Shown here: in pieces, positions 44,209 through 53,547 of the stretch
Position numbering within the stretch: position 1 is the first letter of the stretch
Layout of the letters: every line of letters begins with the position of its first letter
NCBI RefSeq assembly: GCF_023554105.1
Contig: NZ_JAMJWE010000020.1
Coordinates: forward strand, 1 to 64,000
Length of the DNA stretch: 64,000 bases
Direction of reading: 5' to 3'
Source: Brucella sp. 21LCYQ03
GTDB lineage: Bacteria; Pseudomonadota; Alphaproteobacteria; Rhizobiales; Rhizobiaceae
The notes under the pieces: generated by a model
The model's database searches: none
Told to the model about the DNA's origin: nothing
What the model saw: only the letters and a program-made list of their open reading frames with translations
Position numbers and translations under genes: made by a program

Positions 44209-45594
44209 TCAGATTTTTTCGCGTAAGTGGAAGGACTTTGGCCGCGTTAGATTGCTGTAGCCAATAGGCGAAAGAGCGGCTCCCTTGCCAGTATCTTTCA
44301 CGCCGGTCCAGACCAATGCGGGGTCGAGATAATCGCAGCGGTTCATGAAGACAGTGCCGGTTTCGATACGGTCGCCAAGATTTGCTGCGTGATCCACGTC
44401 CGTCGTCCAGAGGGAGGTGGTAAGGCCGTAAATGCTGTCATTCATGAGCGCCAGTGCTTCGTCATCATTGCGCACTTTCATGATACCAACAATAGGACCG
44501 AAGCTTTCATCGCGCATGACACTCATCTGATGATCGACATGGGTGAGCACTTCAGGCGTGATGTAAGGCGAACCGGCGATGTCATTTTCGACCTTCATAT
44601 TGACATGCGCTTTGGCACCCTTGCGCAAGGCTTCGGCTTTCTGCTCGCGGATCAGATCGGCAAAACGTGCCTGCGCCATCGGTCCAAGTGTGGTTGAAGC
44701 ATCAAGCGGATTGCCGACGACATATTCTTTGGTGAGGTCAATGAAGCCATCCACGAAGCGATCATAAACGGTCTCATGCACATAGATGCGCTCGATACCG
44801 CAGCAGCACTGACCGGAATTGAAGAAAGCGCCATCGACGAGATTGGCAATGGCATGATCCAGGTTAGCGTCGGGCAGAACATAGGCCGGGTCTTTGCCGC
44901 CCAGTTCTACCCCCAGCGACATGAAGGTGCCTGCGGCTGCTTTTTCAATCGCACGCCCTCCGCTGACAGAGCCGGTGAAATTAACATGATCAATCATGCC
45001 CGATGCTAAGAGCTTTTCGGTCGATGCGTGATCAAGAACGATATTCTGGAACACACCTTTTGGAATGCCCGCTTTCTCAAAGGCTTGCGCGAAGCGTTCG
45101 CCGGTCAGCAGTGTTTGCGTTGCGTGTTTGAGAAGAACGGTATTGCCCGCCATCAGGGCCGGGATGATAGTATTGACGGCAGTGAGATAAGGATAGTTCC
45201 AAGGCGCGATCACCATCAGCACGCCAAGTGGAACATGCTTTACATAGCGTCGAAAGCCGTCCTTCTGCGCTGGCACATAGGGTTTCAGCGCTTCTTCGGC
45301 GATGTTGATCATATATTGGCCGCGTTCCTGCACGCCGCTATTCTCGCCACCATAGCGCGTTGGCCGCCCCATCTGCCAGGCGATTTCAGGAATAATCTCG
45401 TCCTGCATTGCGGCAAGAGCATCGAGTGCCGCACGACAATGGCGTGCTCGTTCTGCGATGCTCAAAGCGGCCCATTTTGGCTGGGCCTGACGGGCTGCGG
45501 TGACTGCCGCATTTATTGCCGCGTCATTGGCATAAGCGCGTTCTGCATAAACTGAGCCATCAATTGGGGAGATAATTCTGGCTGTGCCGCTCAT
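44209..45594 (-). CDS. Aldehyde dehydrogenase
   Basis: 461 residues. MVIAPWNYPYLTAVNTIIPA, VNFTGSVSGGRAIEKAAAG, catalytic Glu in VELGGKDPAYVLPD and Cys in FNSGQCCCGIERIY. The frame extends to 45672, but that extension is partly encoded by a palindromic repeat; the start MSGTARIISPIDGS at 45594 is chosen. NAD(P)-dependent oxidation of an aldehyde to an acid is expected. Part of the glutamine-synthetase-like operon, whose members resemble gamma-glutamyl amine catabolism. Confidence 0.87.
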   Translation of the reverse strand: MSGTARIISPIDGSVYAERAYANDAAINAAVTAARQAQPKWAALSIAERARHCRAALDALAAMQDEIIPEIAWQMGRPTRYGGENSGVQERGQYMINIAEEALKPYVPAQKDGFRRYVKHVPLGVLMVIAPWNYPYLTAVNTIIPALMAGNTVLLKHATQTLLTGERFAQAFEKAGIPKGVFQNIVLDHASTEKLLASGMIDHVNFTGSVSGGRAIEKAAAGTFMSLGVELGGKDPAYVLPDANLDHAIANLVDGAFFNSGQCCCGIERIYVHETVYDRFVDGFIDLTKEYVVGNPLDASTTLGPMAQARFADLIREQKAEALRKGAKAHVNMKVENDIAGSPYITPEVLTHVDHQMSVMRDESFGPIVGIMKVRNDDEALALMNDSIYGLTTSLWTTDVDHAANLGDRIETGTVFMNRCDYLDPALVWTGVKDTGKGAALSPIGYSNLTRPKSFHLREKI

Positions 45595-45629
45595 CGGGCA
45601 ATTCCTTATGTATGTCACTTTTTTCGAGC

Positions 45630-45674
45630 GCATGTCTTTATCGGAAAACCGGTTTCCACTTGTCCGCGACATGC
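45630..45674. repeat. Palindromic intergenic repeat, copy 3
   Basis: GCATGTCTTTATCGG start, ACCGGTTTCC core, CGCGACATGC end: same unit as 3281 and 8575. It fills the gap between the glutamine-synthetase-like gene and the aldehyde dehydrogenase gene. Confidence 0.85.
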
Positions 45675-45675
45675 T

Positions 45676-47046
45676 TCAATAGCGTTCAAAACCGCGATGC
45701 AGTTCCCAATCGGTGACGCGGCGGTCATATTCGATCTGCTCCCAATGCGCGGTGTGGACATAGTGATTGACCACGTCTTCACCGAGCACTTCTTTGAGGA
45801 ATGCCGAGTTTTTCAAAGCTTCGGCTGCTTCGCGCAAAGTATATGGAATTTCTTTGAGTTTGACCGCGCTATAGGCGTCGCCGACAAACGGGTCTTCCAG
45901 CTCCAGCTTTTCATCTATGCCTTTAAGCCCCGCTGCAATCAGTGCTGCAAAAGCCAGATAGGGGTTAAGATCGGCTCCACCGATGCGACATTCAATGCGA
46001 ATACCTTTGGTGCCTTCGCCGCAAAGGCGGAAGCCCGCCGTGCGGTTGTCCTGACTCCACATGATTTTTGTTGGTGCGAAGGTTCCCGCCTGAAAGCGCT
46101 TATAGGAGTTTATATAGGGCGCCAGAAAATAGGTGTAATCGGTCGCATATTTGAGCTGCCCTGCCACCCATGAGCGCATGAGCGGGGTCATGGTGTTGGG
46201 TGCTTTAGGGTCAAAGAAAAGCGGTTCTTTTCCGTTCGCACTCCAGATGGAGTTATGGATATGGCTGGAGCTTCCAGCACGGTTATAGTCGTATTTGGCC
46301 ATGAAGGTAATGCACTTGCCATGCGCCTCGGCTATTTCCTTCATGGCGTTTTTCATGATGACATGGCGGTCGGCCATTTCCAGCGCTTCTGCATAGCGAA
46401 CATTAAGCTCCTGTTGCCCCGGCCCCCATTCGCCCTTGGAGTTTTCTACAGGAATGCCTGCGGCCCCCAGATGATTGCGCATGGCGCGCAGAACCTGTTC
46501 TTCCTTAGTCGTCAGATGGATCACATAATCCTGCACATAGGGCGAGGCGGTTTCCATCTCCTGCCAGCGCTTAGCGCGTGCGGTTTTATATGTCTCATCA
46601 AAGAGATAAAATTCCAGCTCTGACGCGAAATAGGCACGATAGCCGCGCTCGTGCAGGCGAGCGAGCTGCTTCTTGAGGATAGCGCGCGGTGAATGCGCAA
46701 GGTCTTGATGATCTTTATGTTCAAGCACATCGCAGAGAACAATTGCTGTCTTTTCCAACCATGGCGCCAGACGTAGACTTGAGAGATCAGGCTTAATAAC
46801 AAAATCGCCATACCCTTTGTCCCAGCTTGCGGCTTCGTAACCGGGAACCGGCTCCATATCAATGTCGTCAGCCAGAAGATAATTGCAGCCATGAGTTTCA
46901 TCATGCGCGGATTCCACGAAAAATTCGGCGTAGAAACGCTTACCAATCAGACGTCCCTGCATATCTACAAAACATGCAAGCACGGTATCTATCTCGTCAT
47001 TTGCAACGGCGCTTTTTAGAGTGTCGAAAGTCAGCTGTTTGGCCAT
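45676..47046 (-). CDS. Glutamine synthetase-like ligase (PuuA/GlnA3 type)
   Basis: 456 residues. Beta-grasp start (TVLACFVDMQGRLIGKRFYA) and a catalytic domain with YRAYFASELEFYLFDE, GEWGPGQQELNVRYAEALEM, KYDYNRAGSSSHIHNSIW and RIECRIGGADLNPYLAFAAL. Proteins of this type attach glutamate to amines instead of ammonia in polyamine or amino-alcohol breakdown; the exact amine is unknown. The start MAKQLTFD at 47046 overlaps the previous gene by 16 bases. Confidence 0.83.
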   Translation of the reverse strand: MAKQLTFDTLKSAVANDEIDTVLACFVDMQGRLIGKRFYAEFFVESAHDETHGCNYLLADDIDMEPVPGYEAASWDKGYGDFVIKPDLSSLRLAPWLEKTAIVLCDVLEHKDHQDLAHSPRAILKKQLARLHERGYRAYFASELEFYLFDETYKTARAKRWQEMETASPYVQDYVIHLTTKEEQVLRAMRNHLGAAGIPVENSKGEWGPGQQELNVRYAEALEMADRHVIMKNAMKEIAEAHGKCITFMAKYDYNRAGSSSHIHNSIWSANGKEPLFFDPKAPNTMTPLMRSWVAGQLKYATDYTYFLAPYINSYKRFQAGTFAPTKIMWSQDNRTAGFRLCGEGTKGIRIECRIGGADLNPYLAFAALIAAGLKGIDEKLELEDPFVGDAYSAVKLKEIPYTLREAAEALKNSAFLKEVLGEDVVNHYVHTAHWEQIEYDRRVTDWELHRGFERY

Positions 47047-47825
47047 GTGTTGGTTTGCTCCTTCTGGCTTTCGATCTGGCTCAGGATGGTGGCGAGCCGT
47101 GCGGCCCATTGTTTCTGTGTTTCTGTGTTGGCAATTTCATCGTTGCGGAGTTCAATCATGACGCAGGGTGCGTTGCGCGGGCGCGCATGACGTTCCAGTG
47201 TATAATAGACCCGGTCAGCCGCTGAATAAGGCTCGTTGATGCCTACAGTCAGGCTTTTGTCTTCCGCAAGCGCCGCAATCAGTGGCTTTGCAATCCGGTC
47301 GTCTTCATCGTGAATGATGCCGATCTGCCATGGCCGTGAAACGCTGCGATAGATAGGCGTGAACGAATGGATCGTGACAATCCACGATGGCAATCCGTGC
47401 TTGGCGCGTTCCGTTACAACGTCTTCGATCTGTGTATGAAACGGCCGATGTGAAAGGTCGATGCGTGCAGTGCGTTCTATAGCGCTAAGATCGTGGTTGC
47501 CAGAAATGACGGTGGTTTCGCTAATCTCTGGTATCAGGTCAGTCGCATCCAGCGGGCGATTACAATCAATCAATAGACGTGAATATGTCGCTTCGATTAA
47601 CGGAGCATCAAGTTTACTACTTAGGTGACGCGCAACTTCAACTGCACCGGGGTCCCAAGCAATATGCGCTTTCAATGCTTCAGCGTTTAAACCCAGGCTG
47701 TTGAAGAGCTCGGGTATGAAGTTGGAAGCGTGTTCGCAGATAAACAGCCAAGGGCTCTTACCGTTCCCATTCACAACAATAACAGGCGCGCACGAAGCCG
47801 TGCGATGTTCTCGCTCGTCCGTCAT
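47031..47825 (-). CDS. N-formylglutamate amidohydrolase family protein
   Basis: 264 residues. Family marks are LFICEHASNFIPELF (about 27-41), IAWDPGAVEVARHLS, LIDCNRPLDATDL and DLSHRPFHTQIEDVV, with Glu/His positions expected to bind a metal. The family hydrolyses N-formylglutamate or related N-acyl glutamates; here, in front of a glutamine-synthetase-like ligase, a gamma-glutamyl or N-acyl amide may be the target. ATG at 47825 with GGGGAA before it is chosen over a TTG at 47831. First gene of the minus operon. Confidence 0.8.
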   Translation of the reverse strand: MTDEREHRTASCAPVIVVNGNGKSPWLFICEHASNFIPELFNSLGLNAEALKAHIAWDPGAVEVARHLSSKLDAPLIEATYSRLLIDCNRPLDATDLIPEISETTVISGNHDLSAIERTARIDLSHRPFHTQIEDVVTERAKHGLPSWIVTIHSFTPIYRSVSRPWQIGIIHDEDDRIAKPLIAALAEDKSLTVGINEPYSAADRVYYTLERHARPRNAPCVMIELRNDEIANTETQKQWAARLATILSQIESQKEQTNTWPNS

Positions 47826-47844
47826 TTTCAATGTTCCCCGCGCT

Positions 47845-47858
47845 GTAACTTCTGTTAC
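47845..47858. promoter_or_regulatory. Palindrome in the divergent RpiR/amidohydrolase interval
   Basis: GTAAC-TTCT-GTTAC inverted repeat, 20 bases upstream of the amidohydrolase start and about 95 bases from the RpiR gene. A candidate operator for the RpiR protein, by position only. Confidence 0.35.
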
Positions 47859-47953
47859 GTTTTATAATGACATGCGCTATTGCGGAATATTTGATACGCC
47901 GTATGATGCTTTGTCAAATATAATTTTGCAGGAAAAGAAAAAGAGCTGCGCGA

Positions 47954-48796
47954 ATGGAAAATGCCGCATCGATGAGTGCCAGCATTGCGGAGTTGCTGAA
48001 TGAGCGGATCGCTAGCATGCCTGCGGGGGAGCGCAGTGCAGCACAGACTTTAATCGCCAATTATCCTATGCTCGGGCTGAAGACTGTGGCTGAATTTTCA
48101 ACACAAGCGGGTGTTAGTTCGCCGACGATTTTGCGCTTTGTAAACAGGCTGGGTTTTCACAGTTATTCAGAGTTTCAGGCACGCTTACAAGATGAACTGG
48201 CTGCGCAGTTGCAATCGCCCCATCATCGCAATGAACAACCTGCAAGCGCGCCTGATACGGCCTATCCGGCTGTCGAGTACACACTCGATAATATTCGGGA
48301 AAGCTTTCGGCATCTGGGTGATAAGCAGTTGCAGCAAATCGTTGCGGCGCTAAGCAATTCCAAAGGAAATGTCTATCTGATTGGCGGACGCTTCACTGAT
48401 CCGATTGCGCAATATATGACGGCGCATATGTCGATCATTCGCCCGCATGTTTTCCATCTTGGCGGACAGGAAAGCATGTGGCGTGACCGCTTGCTGGATA
48501 TGGGAAAACGCGATGTTCTCGTCGTCTTTGATATTCGTCGCTATCAGGAGAGCTTATTGAGCCTCGCTGAAAAGGCGCGCGGGCGAGGGGTTGAGGTTAT
48601 ACTCATCACCGATCAGTGGCTTTCACCAATTGCGCGCGTTGCCCGGCATGTGTTGGCCGGGCGAATTGCGGTGCCGTCAGCATGGGATTCTTCAGCATCG
48701 ATTTTTGTTCTTGCCGAAACAATCATTCGCGAAATGACGCGGGTTCTGGAAAAAGACAGTGCGGCGCGTATCGCGGAACTCGAAGCGCTCCGGTGA
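47954..48796 (+). CDS. RpiR/MurR-family regulator
   Basis: 280 residues: N-terminal helix-turn-helix (ANYPMLGLKTVAEFSTQAGV, SSPTILRFVNRLGFHSYSEF) and a C-terminal SIS domain (NVYLIGGRFTDPIAQYMTAH, KRDVLVVFDIRRYQESLLSL). SIS domains usually bind phosphosugars. It is divergent from the amidohydrolase / glutamine-synthetase operon and is its likely regulator. Confidence 0.85.
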   Translation: MENAASMSASIAELLNERIASMPAGERSAAQTLIANYPMLGLKTVAEFSTQAGVSSPTILRFVNRLGFHSYSEFQARLQDELAAQLQSPHHRNEQPASAPDTAYPAVEYTLDNIRESFRHLGDKQLQQIVAALSNSKGNVYLIGGRFTDPIAQYMTAHMSIIRPHVFHLGGQESMWRDRLLDMGKRDVLVVFDIRRYQESLLSLAEKARGRGVEVILITDQWLSPIARVARHVLAGRIAVPSAWDSSASIFVLAETIIREMTRVLEKDSAARIAELEALR

Positions 48797-48804
48797 GCGC
48801 CTGA

Positions 48805-50187
48805 TTACTTGCCTGCCTTGGGTGCCTTAAATACGGGGCGCGGGTATGTTTTACCAAGAACGATACCCGCTTTTCGCAATATATCTTCGGGTGCGGCATA
48901 AGGCTTGTGAATCCATTTATTCGGGAGTGCTGCAATTTCTGGCACCCATTCGCGGACATAGCCGCCATTGGTGTCGAACTTGTCGCCTTGCAGGACAGGA
49001 TTAAACACGCGGAAATAGGGCGCCGCATCCATGCCGCAACCTGCCACCCATTGCCAGCTTCCCGGATTGCTCGCAATGTCTGCATCTACCAGCGTATCCC
49101 AGAACCATTTTTCACCTTCGCGCCAGTCGATTTGCATGTTTTTGCTCAAGACAGAGGCGACGAGCATCCGCACACGGTTGTGCATCCAGCCCGTTGCCCA
49201 AAGCTGACGCATACCCGCGTCAATCATCGGAACGCCAGTATTGCCTTGTTTCCATGCACTAAAGGCTTCCGGGTTGCTCTGCCATTGAATATCCGCAAGC
49301 GTGTTCCGCATATCGTTTTCGGCAATGTCGGGTCGGTAGTAAAGCTGGTGATAATGGAAATCGCGCCAGATCAGTTCGGACAGAAATTTCTCTCCGCCCG
49401 TTTGCGTATCGGGGTGCTCATCCATCAGCGAGAGCGTTGCATACCAAGCCTGACGCGGGCTGATTTCGCCAAAGCGCAAATGCGGCGAGAGTTTTGATGT
49501 ACCTTCGACATCGGGACGATCACGATCACCAGAATAATTGCGAATGGTCTCATCGAAGAAGTGATAAAGCTGATGAATGGCCGCCGCTTCACCAATCTCC
49601 CATAGGCCGTTCATCTTCTTTGACCAGAACGGCTGCTTATAGGCTTCTCGCTTGTGATCAATCCTGGATGGTTCTGCTTTCCATTCAGATGAGGGGAGAG
49701 GGCGGTTCACGCCCTGCTGCCGCAAGGTTTTCGCATAGGGTGTGAAAACCTGATAAGGACCGCCGCCGCCCGTCTTGATTTCCCAAGGCTCGGAAAGAAG
49801 ATTTCCCGCAAAGGACTCGACATTTAGTCCCTTATCTTTGAGCGTTGATTTAACGATTGCATCAATGTCCCGCTCTTGCGGAGCATAACGCCGGTTCCAA
49901 AATACCGTATCAAAACCGTTTTCGTCGATGAGTTTTTCAATGATTTGAAGCGCATCGCCCCGCGCTACAACCAGTTCGACATTGCGCTCATTAAGGCCTT
50001 TCTCAAGCGAGTTCAGGCTTTGCTCCAGCCACCAGAGCACAGCCGCGCCGGGTTCACGCAGTTGCGGATTGGTTTCATGCACATAAAGCGCTGTGATCTT
50101 GCCGCCGAGTTTAGCGGCGGCATGAAAGGCAGGATTGTCGGCAATGCGCAGATCGTTACGCAACCAGACAAGCGCATTCGCAGTCAT
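48805..50187 (-). CDS. phrB: Deoxyribodipyrimidine photolyase (cryptochrome/photolyase family)
   Basis: 460 residues. N-terminal antenna-binding domain (NALVWLRNDLRIADNPAFHA) and FAD domain with KLSPHLRFGEISPRQAWYAT, ELIWRDFHYHQLYYRPDI, GMRQLWATGWMHNRVRMLVA and PGSWQWVAGCGMDAAPYFRV. It repairs UV-made pyrimidine dimers using blue light. AAGGA precedes the ATG. It ends the DUF1295/methyltransferase operon; photolyase is a classic target of sigma-E/ChrR systems, which fits the rest of this block. Confidence 0.92.
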   Translation of the reverse strand: MTANALVWLRNDLRIADNPAFHAAAKLGGKITALYVHETNPQLREPGAAVLWWLEQSLNSLEKGLNERNVELVVARGDALQIIEKLIDENGFDTVFWNRRYAPQERDIDAIVKSTLKDKGLNVESFAGNLLSEPWEIKTGGGGPYQVFTPYAKTLRQQGVNRPLPSSEWKAEPSRIDHKREAYKQPFWSKKMNGLWEIGEAAAIHQLYHFFDETIRNYSGDRDRPDVEGTSKLSPHLRFGEISPRQAWYATLSLMDEHPDTQTGGEKFLSELIWRDFHYHQLYYRPDIAENDMRNTLADIQWQSNPEAFSAWKQGNTGVPMIDAGMRQLWATGWMHNRVRMLVASVLSKNMQIDWREGEKWFWDTLVDADIASNPGSWQWVAGCGMDAAPYFRVFNPVLQGDKFDTNGGYVREWVPEIAALPNKWIHKPYAAPEDILRKAGIVLGKTYPRPVFKAPKAGK

Positions 50188-50197
50188 TGAGTAATCC

Positions 50198-51229
50198 TTA
50201 TTTCACAGGCTTTAAGAGGTAATGTCCGACGCCCCAGACATTGCCGTTTTCGTGGCCAAACAATCCAGCCGTTGCCAGAAAAAACAGTCGCCAGCGGCGC
50301 TCCCAGAGACTGGCATCCTGCGCATAGACCTGTTGCAGAATAGGCCTGATCTGATCAATCGATTTATCGAAATTGCTCAGCCAATCCAAAGCAGTTTTTT
50401 GATAATGCCTGCCTGACCAGCGCCAATCCTGTTCCACAGTGAAAATATCGTTAAAGCGATGCGGCAGGTCAAAGGCTGGCATAATGCCGCCCGTGAAGAA
50501 GTGATGGGCTATCCAGTCGGCAGGGTTTTCATGATTGAAGCGATAGGAGCGATCGCGATGGGTGAAAACATGGATAAATAACTTACCGTCAGGATTAAGC
50601 CATCCGCGCACCCGCTCAAACAGTGATTTCCAGTTTGACATATGCTCAAACATTTCAACGGAAACAACACGGTCAAAGCGCTGGTCGATTGAAAAGTCGT
50701 TCATATCGGCGGTGATGACAGTGAGGTTTTTAAGGCCGCGCATTGCAGCCTGTGCTTCGATATAGGCACGTTGCGGCGCGGAGTTTGAAACGGAAACAAT
50801 ATGGGAGGCGGGAAAGTTTTCGGCCAGATAAAGCGATAGCGAACCCCAGCCGCAACCAAGTTCAAGAATATGCATACCATCGCGAATGTCGGCGTGGCGC
50901 ACGGTTTCGCTCAATGCGTATGTTTCAGCTTGTGCAAGCGTAGTGTTGTTATTGTCCGGGTAATAGCAGCAGGAATATTTGCGCTGCGGTCCCAGTGCCA
51001 GTTCAAAGAAATGCGGCGGCAACTCGTAATGCTGACGATTGGCGTCATCAGTATGCGTGGCAACCGGAAAATCCTTCATGGTTTTGAGGAAATCCAGCTC
51101 AATTTGCTCTGGTGTGCCGGCCAGTCTCCGTTTGGTGCGACCGCACAGATAATCAATGCCCGCAAGTGTGATTGTATCGCTCAGAGGGACGCGCTCTGCC
51201 GCATTAATTGCATAGGCCAGCATATTCAT
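50198..51229 (-). CDS. Cyclopropane-fatty-acid-synthase-like methyltransferase
   Basis: 343 residues. SAM-binding motif ILELGCGWGSLSLYLAENFP (about 116-135), YIEAQAAMRGLKNLTVITAD, and VVSVEMFEHMSNWKSLFERV, typical of the CFA/mycolic-acid methyltransferase family but shorter than the paralogue at 54350. Probably modifies acyl chains of membrane phospholipids. GGAG lies just before the ATG, inside the end of the DUF1295 gene, so the two are coupled. Together with the UfaD-like flavoprotein it may serve in furan fatty acid formation. Confidence 0.8.
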   Translation of the reverse strand: MNMLAYAINAAERVPLSDTITLAGIDYLCGRTKRRLAGTPEQIELDFLKTMKDFPVATHTDDANRQHYELPPHFFELALGPQRKYSCCYYPDNNNTTLAQAETYALSETVRHADIRDGMHILELGCGWGSLSLYLAENFPASHIVSVSNSAPQRAYIEAQAAMRGLKNLTVITADMNDFSIDQRFDRVVSVEMFEHMSNWKSLFERVRGWLNPDGKLFIHVFTHRDRSYRFNHENPADWIAHHFFTGGIMPAFDLPHRFNDIFTVEQDWRWSGRHYQKTALDWLSNFDKSIDQIRPILQQVYAQDASLWERRWRLFFLATAGLFGHENGNVWGVGHYLLKPVK

Positions 51230-51231
51230 GT

Positions 51232-52017
51232 TCAGACTCCTAGTTTTCTGGGGCCGGGGAAAAACGCATTGACGCGGCGTTGCAAGGCGCGGAATTTTTC
51301 ACCGCGCGATTTCAGCATATGGTCTTCAAGCGGCGGGATGCCGGAGACATGAACGAGCAGCCAGTACATCTGGATGGGGGCGAGCAGCGACAACCAGCTC
51401 CATGGTGAAGCTGTGATCGCCATCAAAGGCCATGCACACCAGAACAACCATTCAAAGAAATAATTGGGATGCCGTGAATAAGCCCACAGTCCGGTTTCGC
51501 AGATTTCGGTTTTGGCGGCTGGGGTTTTGCGAAAATTTGCCAGTTGCGCGTCGGACAATGCTTCGCCAGCAATGGCGATAACAATAATCGCAACAGCGAT
51601 GAGGTCAACGAAATGCGGAAAATAAGGACGGCTGACGGCTGCAAGATAAACGGACAAGACGAGAATAAACGCGGCAAATGCCTGAATTTGCAGAAACCAG
51701 AACAGGCGCTTTGAAGCATTTCCCCCCCATTCTTTCATAAGCTTGGCATAACGTGGGTCTTCGCCATGCGACAGACTTCGCTTGGCGATATGCACTCCAA
51801 GACGCAGCGACCATGCGAGGATCAGGATCAGAATAGCAGAGCGCCGTTGCCACGGTGTGTCGGCCAGAACAACGGCAATAACCGAACCTATGCCAACGGA
51901 AATTGACCAGATCGCATCGATCCAGCCGCTTTTCCCGGTCTTCCGTTCCAGCGCCCATGCAAACGTCATGATCGCAGAAAGGCTGATAGCAACAATCAAA
52001 AGCAGACCGGCTTGCAT
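51232..52017 (-). CDS. DUF1295 membrane protein (steroid 5-alpha-reductase-like)
   Basis: 261 residues with several hydrophobic helices and the C-terminal motif LWAYSRHPNYFFEWLFWCAW (about 193-212), the RHPNYF signature shared with isoprenylcysteine methyltransferases and 5-alpha-reductases. Its reaction is unknown; lipid modification at the inner membrane is plausible. It is the first gene of a minus operon with a CFA-like methyltransferase and photolyase, divergent from the flavoprotein operon. Confidence 0.82.
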   Translation of the reverse strand: MQAGLLLIVAISLSAIMTFAWALERKTGKSGWIDAIWSISVGIGSVIAVVLADTPWQRRSAILILILAWSLRLGVHIAKRSLSHGEDPRYAKLMKEWGGNASKRLFWFLQIQAFAAFILVLSVYLAAVSRPYFPHFVDLIAVAIIVIAIAGEALSDAQLANFRKTPAAKTEICETGLWAYSRHPNYFFEWLFWCAWPLMAITASPWSWLSLLAPIQMYWLLVHVSGIPPLEDHMLKSRGEKFRALQRRVNAFFPGPRKLGV

Positions 52018-52057
52018 AGCGGACCTTTTGGTTATGAGTGCGTTTTACCTGATACAA

Positions 52058-52083
52058 TACGTTTGGTTTTGCGGTTTGGTTTC
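52058..52083 (-). promoter_or_regulatory. Weak sigma-E-like promoter for the DUF1295 operon
   Basis: On the minus strand GAAACC and CGTA are spaced 16 bases apart, the same spacing as the two better sites at 52124 and 58253. The -35 matches TGATCC in only 3 of 6 positions, so this is tentative. Confidence 0.3.
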
Positions 52084-52123
52084 CTAACACTCTCAAAAAA
52101 ATGAAAAAACTTCTCTGCGCGAT

Positions 52124-52149
52124 TGAACCAATTGCTTTTGAAAAACGTA
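52124..52149 (+). promoter_or_regulatory. Sigma-E (ECF/ChrR type) promoter for the flavoprotein operon
   Basis: TGAACC (52124-52129), 16 bases, CGTA (52146-52149). One base from the TGATCC-N16-CGTA site seen before the sigma gene itself. It is about 40 bases upstream of the flavoprotein ATG at 52192. Confidence 0.65.
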
Positions 52150-52191
52150 AGACAATCAAATGCAGCAAAGATGCCGCTGGGAGAGAGACTT

Positions 52192-53547
52192 ATGGACATC
52201 ACGAATAATCCGGGCAGCAGCAGACGTCTGAAAGTCGCAATTATTGGTAGCGGCATTTCAGGGCTGTCGGCAGCATGGCTGTTGTCGCAGCGCCATGATG
52301 TTACGATGTTTGAAGCTTCCGACCGTATTGGCGGACATAGTAACACTATCGAATTTAACAGCGCTGTCGGACCTGTTGCCGTGGATACCGGCTTTATTGT
52401 CTATAATGAAGTGACCTATCCTAATCTGACAGCCCTGTTTCGTGAATTGGAAGTTCCAACTGTTGCGTCGAACATGTCTTTTGCGGTTTCGGTTGGAAAT
52501 GGCGCTTATGAATATTCCGGCGGAACCGGACTTGGATTATTTGCTCAAAAGTCCAATCTGGTCAGCCCGCGCTTCTGGTCAATGATCCGCGATCTTTTGC
52601 GATTTTATCGCAATGCGCCCAAAGACTTATCGATGATGGGTGGTATTTCGCTTGATGATTATCTGGTGAAAAATGGCTATGGCCGGGCTTTTCGGGAAGA
52701 TCATCTTTATCCGATGGCCGCGGCGATCTGGTCTACGCCCGCGATGGAAGTCGGGCGTTATCCGGCTGCAAGTTTTGTCCGGTTTTGTTGCAATCACGGC
52801 CTGCTTGCTTTGCGTGACAGGCCAATCTGGCGAACCGTCGATGGTGGCAGCCGTGAATATGTGAAACGTATTACAAAATCCTATGCAGACAGGATCAGGC
52901 TTTCGACACCGATCAAGTCGGTTAGGCGTTCCGAGAACGCCGTTGAACTGATTGATGCGGAAGGTGTCTCTTACGCCTTTGATGATGTGGTGATTGCCAC
53001 CCATGCGGATCAGGCGTTGCATATGCTTGCTGATCCGAGTGCTGATGAAAGCCGTATTCTCGGTGCGTTTCAATATTCGCGCAATGAAGCGGTGCTGCAT
53101 AACGATGCTTCGCTCATGCCCAAACGCCGTGCTGCGTGGTCAAGCTGGAACTATCTGACCAATGCAAAAACAGGACCTTCCCAGCCATCCATCACCTATT
53201 GGATGAACCGCTTGCAGGCACTGGGCCATGCGCCCGATACTTTTGTGACGCTGAACCCATGTCGCGCACCGCGTGAGGAACTGGTGATACGTCGGGAAAT
53301 CTACGAGCATCCGATTTTCGACATGGCAACCGATCGTGCGCAAAAGGAAATCTGGTCGTTGCAGGGACAGCGTCGCACATGGTTCTGCGGTGCGCATTTC
53401 GGCTCCGGTTTTCACGAGGATGGTTTGCAGGCAGGTCTGGCCGTTGCCGAAGACCTTGGCGGTGTGCGCCGTCCGTGGCAGGTGGAGCAGGAGAGTGCGC
53501 GTATCGTTCGTCAGCCAATACCGATCAGAGAAAGGGCACTGGCATGA
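52192..53547 (+). CDS. FAD-dependent oxidoreductase (COG2907), UfaD-like
   Basis: 451 residues. FAD motif VAIIGSGISGLSAAWLLSQR, then EASDRIGGHSNTIEF, DTGFIVYNEVTYPNLTALF, and C-terminal CGAHFGSGFHEDGLQAGLAV. The family is the amine-oxidase-like COG2907 group; in Rhodobacter a homologue in the sigma-E regulon (UfaD) desaturates a methylated fatty acid on the way to furan fatty acids. ATG at 52192 (MDITNNPG) has GGGAGAGAG; the earlier ATG at 52123 lies within the putative promoter, which rules it out. It is coupled by ATGA overlap to DUF1365. Confidence 0.83.
   Translation: MDITNNPGSSRRLKVAIIGSGISGLSAAWLLSQRHDVTMFEASDRIGGHSNTIEFNSAVGPVAVDTGFIVYNEVTYPNLTALFRELEVPTVASNMSFAVSVGNGAYEYSGGTGLGLFAQKSNLVSPRFWSMIRDLLRFYRNAPKDLSMMGGISLDDYLVKNGYGRAFREDHLYPMAAAIWSTPAMEVGRYPAASFVRFCCNHGLLALRDRPIWRTVDGGSREYVKRITKSYADRIRLSTPIKSVRRSENAVELIDAEGVSYAFDDVVIATHADQALHMLADPSADESRILGAFQYSRNEAVLHNDASLMPKRRAAWSSWNYLTNAKTGPSQPSITYWMNRLQALGHAPDTFVTLNPCRAPREELVIRREIYEHPIFDMATDRAQKEIWSLQGQRRTWFCGAHFGSGFHEDGLQAGLAVAEDLGGVRRPWQVEQESARIVRQPIPIRERALA

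Noticed and set aside
52123-52191. Earlier start of the UfaD-like flavoprotein
   Set aside because: The proposed sigma-E promoter covers this segment and the ATG at 52192 has the better ribosome-binding site.
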